DNA from: Apoderus coryli
Taxonomy: Eukaryota > Arthropoda > Insecta > Coleoptera > Attelabidae
Assembly (NCBI GenBank): GCA_911728435.2
Contig: OU452205.1
Coordinates: 14,824,260 to 14,888,259 of the forward strand
Direction of reading: 5' to 3'
Length of the DNA stretch: 64,000 nt
Shown here: one piece after another, positions 22,858 through 32,469 of the stretch
Layout of the letters: each line of letters begins with the position of its first letter
Position numbering within the stretch: the first letter of the stretch is position 1
Position numbers and translations under genes: made by a program
The notes under the pieces: generated by a model
The model's database searches: none
What the model was told of the DNA's origin: nothing
What the model saw: the letters and a program-made list of their open reading frames with translations, nothing else

Positions 22858-25691
22858 ATGCAAGCTACTTTTCCAAAGTTCCTCCCTGTATTGATATTAC
22901 TTGATGTAAAATTTATGCCGGTAATTACTCATGCTATTGTTTCTGTGTACATACCACCAAATGTTAATGTTGACCAGTATGGCAAATTATTCGAATTTTT
23001 TGAAAATCTACCAAACATTTTCTATTCAAGAGTGTTGATCATGGGCGACTTTAACGTACACTTTGAAGCGAGCATGGCGACTGATACTCGTGATTCCCAT
23101 CTTGAATCAATTCATAATTTCATGTCATTCTTAGACTTAAATCAGCACAACAGCGTGTATAATCGCTATAATAATTTGCTGGACCTTGTTTTGTGTAAGT
23201 TGTACTGTGATGTAACGTCCTGCATTCAGCCATTAGTGACTGAGGATAACTATCATCCACCTTTGCTGATATCCATACTTGCTAAACAAGAATCTCACCA
23301 AAAAAGCTTTGCCTCTGGCGCTGCAAGCAACAAGTATAACTTCAGAAAGACAAATTTTGAAATGTTTTATGAGCAGATTCTACTTTGTGACTGGACATTT
23401 TTGATCGTAATTGATGACATAAACGATGCAACTGATAAGTTTTATCAGAAACTGATGGTTATTTTTGATATGTGGGTACCAAAATACAGAACCCGTAAAA
23501 GTATATACACGTACCCATGCTGGTTCAGTCATGATTTAATTAGAGATATTAAACAAAAATCAAAATATTTTCAAAAGTGGAAATCTACTAGATCTCAATA
23601 CTATTTCAATATGTTTTGTTCATTGTGTACAAAAATTAAACGCACTATTGATGTTGATTACCAAAATTATTATTGCATGTACAGAGCGCAATTAAAGTCG
23701 ACACTAGGGAGTTCTGGAGATTTGTCCAAAGCAAGAAACGTCGATCCCGCATTCCGGGTGAGATGATTGATATTTTGGGTCAGAGAGTGTCGAATCCGCA
23801 GGTAATAGTAAATTCATTTGCGGATTTTTTCAATTCTGTTTATGTTCCATCAAGGAATATACAATTTTTTTAATCTAACAATTATAATGACACGGTTTCA
23901 ATTGGAATGCTAACGGAGGATGAAGTTATAAGGGCTCTTAAAAAACTTAGCGCCAAAATGACATCCGGGCCAGATAATATTCCGTCTTTTCTTTTGCGCG
24001 ATTGTGCATATGCTCTCTCAAAACCTCTGCTGACATTATTCAACAAGTCACTCCAATCAAAGATATTCCCAAGCTGCTGGAAAATTGCGCGAAATTGTCC
24101 AGTCCATAAGTTCTCTCAAACTGATCAGATAACCAATTATCGTCCTATTTCATTGCTATCTAACTTTGCAAAAATTTTTGAAACTATACTTCATGAAAAG
24201 ATATTCAGTCAAGTGAAGCTACGCATCATGTCGCAACAGCATGGGTTTTTTCAGAGTAGATCCACTATTACCAACTTGGCTTGCTTCATGCAGGATGTCT
24301 TCAATGCGGTTGGTAAGAGCTCTCAAGTCGATGTTATCTACACTGATCTATCCAAGGCATTCGATAGGATTGATCATTCTATCGCTAAACAAAAAATGTC
24401 TGATATCGGATTTCATGTGAATCTAATCAATTTTTTTGATTCTTAATTCTCAGGCCGGTGTCAGTATGTTGAGTATAACGGTTTTCAGTCCTATGAGTTT
24501 GCTGCGACTAGTAGAGCACCACAGGGTAGCATATTGGCCCCATTAATTTTCTCCATATATATCAATGATATTATAAATGAAATGCACAACCCGTCTCTAT
24601 TGTTTGCCGATGATCTAAAGATCTATGCAGTTGTTGACAATTATGGTGATTGTGTTGACCTTCACAGCGATTTAGTTAAGCTTGAGCGGTGGTGTGTTAC
24701 AAATATTGATAAATGCAAACAACTTACTATATCTAAACGCCACTATCCATTAAATTATAACTATAAACTAAAAAACACACACCTACAAAAAGGTGATGTA
24801 ATTAAAGATCTGGGGGTATTTACTGATAGTGACTTATCGTTTGAATATCATATTCAGCACATAACCCAAAGTGCTTTAAAGAGTTTGGGCTTCATTCTGC
24901 GTGCTTGACCGGATTTTCAAAGTACTGATTGCTTGCTGAATTTGTATTACTCCTTAGTGCGATCAAAACTCGAATATGCTTCATTTATCTGGGCAGCTAT
25001 ATATCACATCCATATAAATAAATTAGAGTATGTACAACGTAAGTTTTTTAAGTTTTTAATGTATAAGATCGATGGTCACTTTCCGGTTCGAGGAATCGAC
25101 CATCAATATCTGTTATCGAGATTTCATAATGACTCACTTATTATGCGCAGAATCGTGTCAAGTCAGATAATATTATTTAAATTGTTAAATGGTATGATCG
25201 ATTGTCCATCTCTACTTGAGCAATTACATTTTCACGTACCTCAGTACTTTGCACGACATCATCAATTATTCAAATTGCCATACGCGCATGCTAATTATGA
25301 AACCAAGGCTCCCTTATATCAAGCATGCTATCAATGTAACTATAGAAATATTGATGGGATGGTCAACTACTTTGGTGGTGCACTCTCCTCTTTTAGAAAT
25401 AACGTGCTCAGATATCTCCGCACCGTGAGCATTTAGGGTCCCGCTCTCTTCTATTTGTAATCTGTCAATTTCTGTTTGGTGTTGATTTCTTTTATATTCA
25501 TATTTTATATAAATGTGTAGAATTATGAAATTATGTTTATTATTATTATTATGTACTGTTCTTGATACGGTTTTGTTTTGTTTCATTTTTTTAGAATTAT
25601 TAATTAGTTTGTTGTGATATAGTTGATTATATTTTTAGTCATATTGTTTTGTAATTGGATTCCGGAACCTGTTAGACAATAAAGAGTATTA
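22858..25691 (+). mobile_element. Non-LTR retrotransposon copy D (jockey-like, family 1)
   Basis: 5'-truncated copy starting 150 bp after the RECQL stop. The AP-endonuclease C-terminal half (VYIPPNVNVDQ, ILIMGDFNVHF-like block) lies in 22858-23766. RT follows in pieces: TSGPDNIPSFLLRDC, YRPISLLSNFAKIFE, QHGFFQSRSTITNL and YTDLSKAFDRIDH (23907-24446); then PQGSILAPLIFSIYIND and the catalytic FADDLKIY (24530-24908); and the C-terminus LVRSKLEYASFIW through RGIDHQYLLSRFHN (24933-25436). At least three frame breaks. The 3' end GTTAGACAATAAAGAGTATTA was the landing site of the Penelope pair; its remaining ATT tail continues at 29101-29113. Confidence 0.88.
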
Positions 25692-25735
25692 AACTGACAA
25701 TCGTTTTACCACTTCACCAAAACACTTCTTTTAAA

Positions 25736-25778
25736 TCTCGACGCGCGTTTCGCTAACAATGTTAGCATCCTCAGGAGA
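25736..25778 (-). ncRNA. Hammerhead ribozyme motif in the left Penelope terminal repeat
   Basis: Minus-strand mirror of the motif at 28965-29007: TCTC, CTGAGGA, extra T, stem II GCTAAC-ATT-GTTAGC, GAAACGCGCGTC, GAGA. The predicted cut lies between 25740 and 25739. Penelope-like elements are known to carry hammerhead motifs in their terminal repeats. Confidence 0.8.
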
Positions 25779-25903
25779 GAATTAAAACTTAACTACTACT
25801 AAATATATTACAGCTTATATACTATTCACATACCACAGATACGCGCTCTGATTGGTCGCCGCGCAACCAATGAGAGGGCGGTACATACGTCAACATATAT
25901 TAA

Positions 25904-27736
25904 TTACTTACATACTAAAGAATACAAAATACTATTAGGGATTGGACCCTTATCTTTGTTTAGTGCTTTTGAATTATTCTTAATAATTTCCAAACTTTCA
26001 TAAGCGTCCAAATATTTCCAATTGCTAACAGATTTCAACAATCTTAAGTTACTACAATCTACTCTATGATTATTTTTAAACATATGTTCTGCTACACTAG
26101 ACTTATCTAACCTACCATATCTTAAATGAGCAATATGCTCCTTAAATCTAACATTAAGTTTTCTTTTGGTTTGTCCTATATAAACTTTGTCACAATCCTT
26201 ACAACTGATTTCATAAATGCCAGATTTTTCCGTCATCTCTACTTTATCTTTTGGATTGCCCAACAGATTGCCTAGACGTGTACTAGATTGAAAAACAGTT
26301 TTAAAGCCAATGTCACTAAAAATCTTATTTAAACCGCGTGTAAATTTTGGAAGATAAGGGATCGAAATAAATTTAGAACTATCTTGACTTTCTCGGAAAG
26401 TTGTGGCATTATGAAGTGCATTTTTAAACTTATATTTTCTAATTAATTTATCAACTAAATTGTCATCATAACCATTAACTCTAGCCACCATTTTTATTGT
26501 GTTTTTCTCTGTATCGAAACGGTTTTTATTAAGGGGAAATTTCATTAATCTATGTACAAGAAAATTTAGGCTGGCCATTTTGTGTTGGAAACAATGATTA
26601 GAGTCATTGGTTATATACCTGAATGTATTCGTACTTTTTCTATATATGTCACATTCCAATTTATTTTCACTGTTTTTGATTACAAGTGTGTCCAGGAATG
26701 GAAGTCTACGATCTTTTTCTAATTCATAAGTGAATTTGATAGATGAGAAGCAATTATTAAGTTGGGCAACAAAGTTATCAATTGTATCAACACTTGTATC
26801 AAAAACAGCAAACACATCGTCCACATATCTGATCCAAACTCTGGGAAAATATGAAAAATTGGTTTTCGCGGAGGCTTCAAAATAATTCATAAATAATTCA
26901 GCTAAAAAGGGGGATAAACAGCTACCCATAGCAGTGCCTTCATGTTGTTCATAGAATTCATTATTATATTGGAAAATATTTTGGGACATACAAAGATTTG
27001 TAAGTGAAAGATATTCTTCTATTAATTCGGATGCGACATTATTCTTTGTAAGATAATCTTGAAGATATTCGAGAGTTTTTGGAATAGGGACACTCGGAAA
27101 CAGAGAAGATACGTCAAAAGAAACAAGAACTTCATTGGGATTTAGAATAATGTTTTTGACTCTCTCAATAAATTCATATGAATTTTGGACGGAGTAAGAT
27201 TCTAACGGATTGGATAATTTTTTGAATTGTTCGACTAACCATTTTGATATGTTATAAGTAGGAGAAGAAATAGCAGATACAATTGGTCTAACCGATTTCC
27301 CGGGTTTATGGATTTTGGGTAGACAATATAATTTAGAGATAGTTGGATTAGATATCTGTAACCTACGCTTCAGATTAGGAGTAACAAGGTTTTTGCATTT
27401 ACTAAGAATTGATTTAACTTGTGTCGTCATCTTTGGCAAGGGATTCTTATTAAGTTTTCTATATGGACCACTTTCAATGAGCTGATCAACTCGTTCAAAG
27501 TAGTCCACTTTATCCAAAATCACAACCTTGTTACCTTTATCTGCTTTTAGATAGAAACAATCTTTTTCTCTCAAACTTTTGATAACCGAAGTAGAACTTT
27601 TGTTATTATTTTTACCATCGGAAAAAATAATATTTTTTGAAATTTGATTTCGAACTGCTTGTCTAACAAAACCTTTTGTTTCTTCCGGCAACTGCTGAAT
27701 ATTCGATTCTACACTGACAATTACTTCATCTAAAAT
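25904..27736 (-). CDS. Penelope-like RT with GIY-YIG endonuclease (left copy)
   Basis: An open frame of about 600 codons encodes the retroelement polymerase. Near its start lies the DKG block (LKADKGNKVVILDK) diagnostic of Penelope-like RTs, then YCLPKIHKPG, VSFDVSSLFPSVP, HEGTAMGSCLSPFLAE and the catalytic YVDDVFAVF. At the C-terminus is a GIY-YIG nuclease: SGIYEISCKDCDKVYIGQTK, with the Arg of RFKEHIAH and a CCHH-like pair of cysteines. No in-frame ATG exists at its 5' edge; the frame stays open to about 27736, so some 200 N-terminal codons seem missing (5' truncation). It is otherwise intact and could act in trans only if a start were supplied. Confidence 0.92.
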   Translation of the reverse strand: MLDEVIVSVESNIQQLPEETKGFVRQAVRNQISKNIIFSDGKNNNKSSTSVIKSLREKDCFYLKADKGNKVVILDKVDYFERVDQLIESGPYRKLNKNPLPKMTTQVKSILSKCKNLVTPNLKRRLQISNPTISKLYCLPKIHKPGKSVRPIVSAISSPTYNISKWLVEQFKKLSNPLESYSVQNSYEFIERVKNIILNPNEVLVSFDVSSLFPSVPIPKTLEYLQDYLTKNNVASELIEEYLSLTNLCMSQNIFQYNNEFYEQHEGTAMGSCLSPFLAELFMNYFEASAKTNFSYFPRVWIRYVDDVFAVFDTSVDTIDNFVAQLNNCFSSIKFTYELEKDRRLPFLDTLVIKNSENKLECDIYRKSTNTFRYITNDSNHCFQHKMASLNFLVHRLMKFPLNKNRFDTEKNTIKMVARVNGYDDNLVDKLIRKYKFKNALHNATTFRESQDSSKFISIPYLPKFTRGLNKIFSDIGFKTVFQSSTRLGNLLGNPKDKVEMTEKSGIYEISCKDCDKVYIGQTKRKLNVRFKEHIAHLRYGRLDKSSVAEHMFKNNHRVDCSNLRLLKSVSNWKYLDAYESLEIIKNNSKALNKDKGPIPNSILYSLVCK

Positions 27737-27762
27737 ATATTATATTTATATTATATATATTT

Positions 27763-28839
27763 AATATTTTCCAATATAATAATGAATTCTATGAACAACA
27801 TGAAGGCACTGCTATGGGTAGCTGTTTATCCCCCTTTTTAGCTGAATTATTTATGAATTATTTTGAAGCCTCCGCGAAAACCAATTTTTCATATTTTCCC
27901 AGAGTTTGGATCAGATATGTGGACGATGTGTTTGCTGTTTTTGATACAAGTGTTGATACAATTGATAACTTTGTTGCCCAACTTAATAATTGCTTCTCAT
28001 CTATCAAATTCACTTATGAATTAGAAAAAGATCGTAGACTTCCATTCCTGGACACACTTGTAATCAAAAACAGTGAAAATAAATTGGAATGTGACATATA
28101 TAGAAAAAGTACGAATACATTCAGGTATATAACCAATGACTCTAATCATTGTTTCCAACACAAAATGGCCAGCCTAAATTTTCTTGTACATAGATTAATG
28201 AAATTTCCCCTTAATAAAAACCGTTTCGATACAGAGAAAAACACAATAAAAATGGTGGCTAGAGTTAATGGTTATGATGACAATTTAGTTGATAAATTAA
28301 TTAGAAAATATAAGTTTAAAAATGCACTTCATAATGCCACAACTTTCCGAGAAAGTCAAGATAGTTCTAAATTTATTTCGATCCCTTATCTTCCAAAATT
28401 TACACGCGGTTTAAATAAGATTTTTAGTGACATTGGCTTTAAAACTGTTTTTCAATCTAGTACACGTCTAGGCAATCTGTTGGGCAATCCAAAAGTTAAA
28501 GTAGAGATGACGGAAAAATCTGGCATTTATGAAATCAGTTGTAAGGATTGTGACAAAGTTTATATAGGACAAACCAAAAGAAAACTTAATGTTAGATTTA
28601 AGGAGCATATTGCTCATTTAAGATATGGTAGGTTAGATAAGTCTAGTGTAGCAGAACATATGTTTAAAAATAATCATAGAGTAGATTGTAGTAACTTAAG
28701 ATTGTTGAAATCTGTTAGCAATTGGAAATATTTGGACGCTTATGAAAGTTTGGAAATTATTAAGAATAATTCAAAAGCACTAAACAAAGATAAGGGTCCA
28801 ATCCCTAATAGTATTTTGTATTCTTTAGTATGTAAGTAA
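27763..28839 (+). CDS. Penelope-like RT/GIY-YIG, 5'-truncated right copy
   Basis: Starts inside the palm domain just before EQHEGTAMGSC and keeps YVDDVFAVF and the full GIY-YIG domain. It lacks the DKG block and fingers. It is almost identical to the left copy over 340 codons; the visible difference is Lys-Val-Lys in place of Lys-Asp-Lys before VEMTEKSGIYE. Stop at 28837-28839, then the terminal repeat. Confidence 0.9.
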   Translation, partial: NIFQYNNEFYEQHEGTAMGSCLSPFLAELFMNYFEASAKTNFSYFPRVWIRYVDDVFAVFDTSVDTIDNFVAQLNNCFSSIKFTYELEKDRRLPFLDTLVIKNSENKLECDIYRKSTNTFRYITNDSNHCFQHKMASLNFLVHRLMKFPLNKNRFDTEKNTIKMVARVNGYDDNLVDKLIRKYKFKNALHNATTFRESQDSSKFISIPYLPKFTRGLNKIFSDIGFKTVFQSSTRLGNLLGNPKVKVEMTEKSGIYEISCKDCDKVYIGQTKRKLNVRFKEHIAHLRYGRLDKSSVAEHMFKNNHRVDCSNLRLLKSVSNWKYLDAYESLEIIKNNSKALNKDKGPIPNSILYSLVCK

Positions 28840-28867
28840 TTAATATATGTTGACGTATGTACCGCCC

Positions 28868-28930
28868 TCTCATTGGTTGCGCGGCGACCAATCAGAGCGC
28901 GTATCTGTGGTATGTGAATAGTATATAAGC
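28868..28930 (+). promoter_or_regulatory. Candidate Penelope terminal-repeat promoter: paired CCAAT boxes and TATA
   Basis: CATTGG (28871) and CCAATC (28888) face each other around GTTGCGCGGCGA, forming a small palindrome, and TATATAAG follows at 28922-28929. The hammerhead starts 36 bp further on. The same set is mirrored at about 25813-25875. This looks like an RNA polymerase II core promoter inside the terminal repeat. Inference from motifs only. Confidence 0.5.
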
Positions 28931-28964
28931 TGTAATATATTTAGTAGTAGTTAAGTTTTAATTC

Positions 28965-29007
28965 TCTCCTGAGGATGCTAACATTGTTAGCGAAACGCGC
29001 GTCGAGA
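28965..29007 (+). ncRNA. Hammerhead ribozyme motif in the right Penelope terminal repeat
   Basis: Order: TCTC, CTGAGGA, extra T at 28976, stem II GCTAAC-ATT-GTTAGC (six pairs), GAAA, then CGCGCG, T16.1, C17, GAGA. Stem I is TCTC/GAGA. The block GAAACGCGCGTC is the stem III and cleavage-site arrangement seen in known minimal hammerheads. The cut is predicted after 29003. The extra T next to stem II departs from the consensus and may slow or alter activity. Confidence 0.82.
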
Positions 29008-29189
29008 TTTAAAAGAAGTGTTTTGGTGAAGTGGTAAAACGATTGTCAGTTTAGTGTTCTACGCCAAAGGTTCTACTCATAGATTAAATAAAGAGTATTA
29101 TTATTATTATTAATACTTAAAACTAACAGATAATAGAAAACAACATACACAAATGCTAATACGAGTGTTTCTATTTACGCATTGATAAT

Positions 29190-30010
29190 AGAAAGAACGA
29201 ATTAATTTGATCAAACATATTTGTATCGCTTTTCAAAATATTCTTCTTTAATATCTTTACACTTTTGCATGCGATGGAACCACTCTTCAAAGCACTATGT
29301 CCAGTCAGAAGATGATAGCTCTAAAACATGTTTTTTTAAGGCCTCAACCGCTTCTTCAGGCGGTGAAAATCGTTGTCCACGCAGTTTATACCGGTTTTCG
29401 CGAAGAAACACGCCATTTGGTTTTTAACGGTTCGGGAACGAACAATTTTTGTTGGCTTTTCTTTACATGGAAACACTCAAACCATTGGCCTTTTCTTTCT
29501 GGCATAAATCCACCATTCGTCACCTTTTTTTAAGCATTTTCAACAAATGTGGAATCTAACGCGCACATAGCTTACGAACATCCGAATGTTCGTGCAAAAT
29601 CTTATATATGCTGAGTATGATCAGCATATATAAGATTGCTTAAACTTGCCTGGATGTCACATGACGATTTTCTTCAATTACTTTTCGTACAGCACCGATG
29701 GTTACCGGTAGGACGTCCGATTTTGGACGACCATCTTTAAGTTCGTCCGTGAGCGAACGACGGCCACATGTGTATTCAGTGGCCTTGGATGGTGCTTCAT
29801 CGCCGAACGTTGCATTAAGTTGATTGATGCACTGTTCTTGCGTTACACCACGTCGAAAGTCATAATAAATTATGGCTGGAAAATTTTCGCGACTTAATTC
29901 CATTTTTTGACCGAGATGAACTTTTCAACAACACACATATTGCTAGCACGTCAAAATGTTCTTAGTGCGTATACTGTCAAAAATGTCAAACTTTAAGGTG
30001 GCGATAACAG
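29190..30010 (-). mobile_element. Mariner transposon with internal deletion
   Basis: The minus strand at 29903-29640 encodes the mariner N-terminal helix-turn-helix region (start MELSRENFPAIIYYDFRRG, then GRRSLTDELKDGRPKSD). The C-terminal part lies at about 29560-29215 (NGGFMPERKG; later CFEEWFHRMQKCKDIKEEYFE). The catalytic middle is deleted; the junction near 29575-29640 holds two hairpins. Terminal repeats were not resolved. Confidence 0.85.
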
Positions 30011-30083
30011 ATTTCAAGATACCAGTGTTGCCAGTTCTCAATACATAAATGCCAACTCACGTACAACTAAAATATAATATTTA

Positions 30084-30443
30084 ATGACTGACAACAAGAT
30101 GTTTTTGGCGGCATCTAGTGTGAGCATGGCAGGCAATATGCCCGGTGAAACACAATTCACAAATGATGGCTCGAATTCCCTGGCGGGAGACTTTATTAAT
30201 GAATTGCTTGTTACACAATGTAACAAGACTTCATGTTATGTTGGAAACTTGTGTCACACTACCATGCTTTCACCAGACGGGCCGTTTCGTTGATCCACAA
30301 CTCCTCAGTGGTGATCGGCAGGCAGTGTTATAGTGTTACCCAAATTTCCAACATTTATGAAGAGCTTATACTAGCACGAGAGATGACTGACAACAAGATG
30401 TTTTTGGCGACATCTGGTGTGAGCAGGCAATATGCCCAGTGAA
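30084..30443. repeat. Hammerhead repeat locus, 299-bp period, partial direct dimer
   Basis: ATGACTGACAACAAGATG begins at 30084 and again at 30383, giving a 299-bp unit; the second unit runs about 60 bp. The unit matches the locus at 19793-21660. It has no coding capacity and carries one hammerhead motif on the minus strand. Tandem units of this size with one hammerhead each resemble the nonautonomous hammerhead repeats (retrozymes) reported in animals. Confidence 0.8.
30270..30314 (-). ncRNA. Hammerhead ribozyme motif (family 1, second copy)
   Basis: Minus strand order: TCACCA, CTGAGGA, GTTG-TGGAT-CAAC (stem II), GAAA, CGGCCCG, T, C17, TGGTGA. Relative to 19864-19907, stem II changed from GTCG/CGAC to GTTG/CAAC with pairing kept, and position 7 is G rather than T (variable in hammerheads). 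Stem III gained one base. The cut is predicted between 30276 and 30275. Confidence 0.8.
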
Positions 30444-31635
30444 ACACAGTTCACAAACTTTTTTTTTTCCTCAATTTTGCGTAACAACTGGAAAAACAGT
30501 AATTCCCTGCCTAAACTGTTACATTAGCATAAGTAATAAAAAGCTGACCGGGGTGACAAATTGCTGTTGTAATTTGTGGTTGCCATATTTCAAGAAATTA
30601 CATTGAATTAATTTGGGTAAAAAATCCCTGGCTAGCAAAACTCCACTAAATCCGTCATACGCCGTAAATTGCTCCACTAGAAAATTAAATACACTCGTTA
30701 CCACTAATATAATAATATGGTGCAATTTAAACGTATTTTTAATACCCAAAATCCATTGGCGTTTTATGTAGTGGAGAGCAATAAACACTGCAGTACACAA
30801 TAGAAAAAAGGAAAAAAGTCATGATCCAATTTTTAAGTAACAGCACCAGGTGTCAACAATAAGACTAATCAGAATATTGTTATAATCAAATGTTACGGAA
30901 TCGATCATCGGTGTGTTACAAACACAGAAACTCTAAGATTGGAGAGTTGGCCAGTTGGTTTTTTCGCGTGCCATTAAAAAAACAGTAGTACGTGTGTTGT
31001 GAAATAGGTGGCGTCTCTAGTGGAATTGATATTCTTATATTTTTTTAAAGGCAACAGAAATTTAATCTTTAGAGATGTAATAAAAATTGTAAAAATGATA
31101 TCATGTTCGGTTCCATCAAGCATAGTAGGCTTTTGTTTGAAGCAGTACGCCCCTGATTTTTCACTCGCCGTTTTAGTGTATATAGTTTTTTTCAAAAAGC
31201 GTGTTTATATAGGCACCCAATACACATATAATGTTCGTTGTGTTTGTCGATTTCGCGTTATTTTGCATCGGAATAACATGAACGCTTTAATTGAATACAG
31301 TTGATTAAATTTAAAACCATTCTCCATAATATGTTTTTATTTTTTTTTGTGATGAAATTTACCCTGGAACACGCTTTGAAAATATATTTTTTTGAATAAA
31401 ACATGACTAGAGCAGGTGGCTATCGTCTTAACTCTAAACTGTTGGAGTTTCTCTCAATGCTCAACTACAGTAAGATTTGCTCTTATTTAAATACTCATTT
31501 TGGCACATTTTGTCACTTTAATATAAAAATTGCAATTTAATAGAATATAACCTAAAACATTTGATCACATAGGCGTTCGAATTAGGCCTGGTTACAGTTG
31601 CTCCTCTGCACTTTTAAGGATAACAGACGACATCT
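30444..31635. other. 1.2 kb without recognisable gene
   Basis: Open frames at 30519-30800 (minus) and 31008-31304 (plus) are not recognised and lack typical starts or family motifs; the first is hydrophobic. No clear repeat ends were seen. Confidence 0.35.
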
Positions 31636-31639
31636 TTGG

Positions 31640-32285
31640 ACAGATTGATTCTAGTGCTCCTTGATTTTTCAAAAGCCTTTGATACCATAAATCATCAGAT
31701 ACTTTGTGCAATTTTTAACTTCATTGGTTTCTCCACATCTGCTGCCGAATTTCTGAAGAGTTATCTGTGTGACCGGAAGTAATACGTAATAACATCTAAG
31801 GGGCAATTTTCTAATGGTATAATTTCCTGCGGTGTTCCTCAGGGCTCTATTTTAAGACCTATACTGTATGCTTTATATACATGTAATACTTCTTGCAGTG
31901 TCACTACATCTCAACTTGATTATTAGGCGGACGATACGCAGCTTTACCACCCATTTTTACCTTCGGAAATGAATGAGGCTGAGTCGGCCATAAATGCTGA
32001 TCTGAACAACTTCATCCGTACAGCCTGATCACCACTTGAAGATCAATTCCGAGAAGTTCTGTCTTCTTGTATTTGGAAAGGATAAGGAGAAGTTTGCTTC
32101 TAACATTCGGATTAGCGTGAATTGTCATTATCTGAATAGCGCCAAATCCGCGAGAAATCTGGGTATTATTTGGGATGTAAATTTGCGATTCAAGGAACAT
32201 ATTAGTAGAAATATTCAGAGAGGTTACCTAGCGCTTAAATCTTTATATATCCCCATCGTAGTGTTCTTTCAGGAAAGGTAAAATC
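31640..32285 (+). pseudogene. Non-LTR reverse transcriptase fragment (family 2)
   Basis: Reads LVLLDFSKAFDTINHQIL, CGVPQGSILRPILYALYT, a damaged catalytic segment (stop immediately before ADDTQLY), then SARNLGIIWDVNLRF. Truncated on both sides, with at least three stops. Confidence 0.75.
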
Positions 32286-32469
32286 AGATTACGCGATACC
32301 TTGGTCTCGTTGATCTTTAACTTTAACTATTCTGATGTGTTGTATGGTCCTTGTTTAGACAGTGCCTTCGCTTTATATATGGCATTAGAACATTTTTGCC
32401 TGTATCATATAAATTAAAATCTGCGAACTGGCTAAATATGAACAAAAGGCGAATACTGCATTCGGTAGT

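Larger units (their letters stand above)
25692..29086. mobile_element. Head-to-head pair of Penelope-like elements flanked by a 14-bp TSD
   Basis: A minus-strand copy (25692-27740) and a plus-strand copy (27763-29086) form a near-perfect inverted repeat with arms of about 1.3 kb. The unit is bounded by identical AATAAAGAGTATTA at 25678-25691 and 29087-29100. The host sequence continues across it (a non-LTR tail), so the dimer appears to have inserted as one unit. The right copy extends about 30 bp further at its 3' end. Arms differ by single bases, for example one Asp/Val change, so insertion was recent. Confidence 0.92.

Noticed and set aside
25904..28839. The Penelope palindrome as an assembly mis-join
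   Set aside because: Arms differ by real substitutions and have unequal outer ends, and a perfect 14-bp duplication flanks the whole unit; a mis-join would not produce that.
30519..30800. 93-codon hydrophobic open frame, minus strand
   Set aside because: No recognised motif, no splice context and typical length for a chance frame in this AT-rich DNA.
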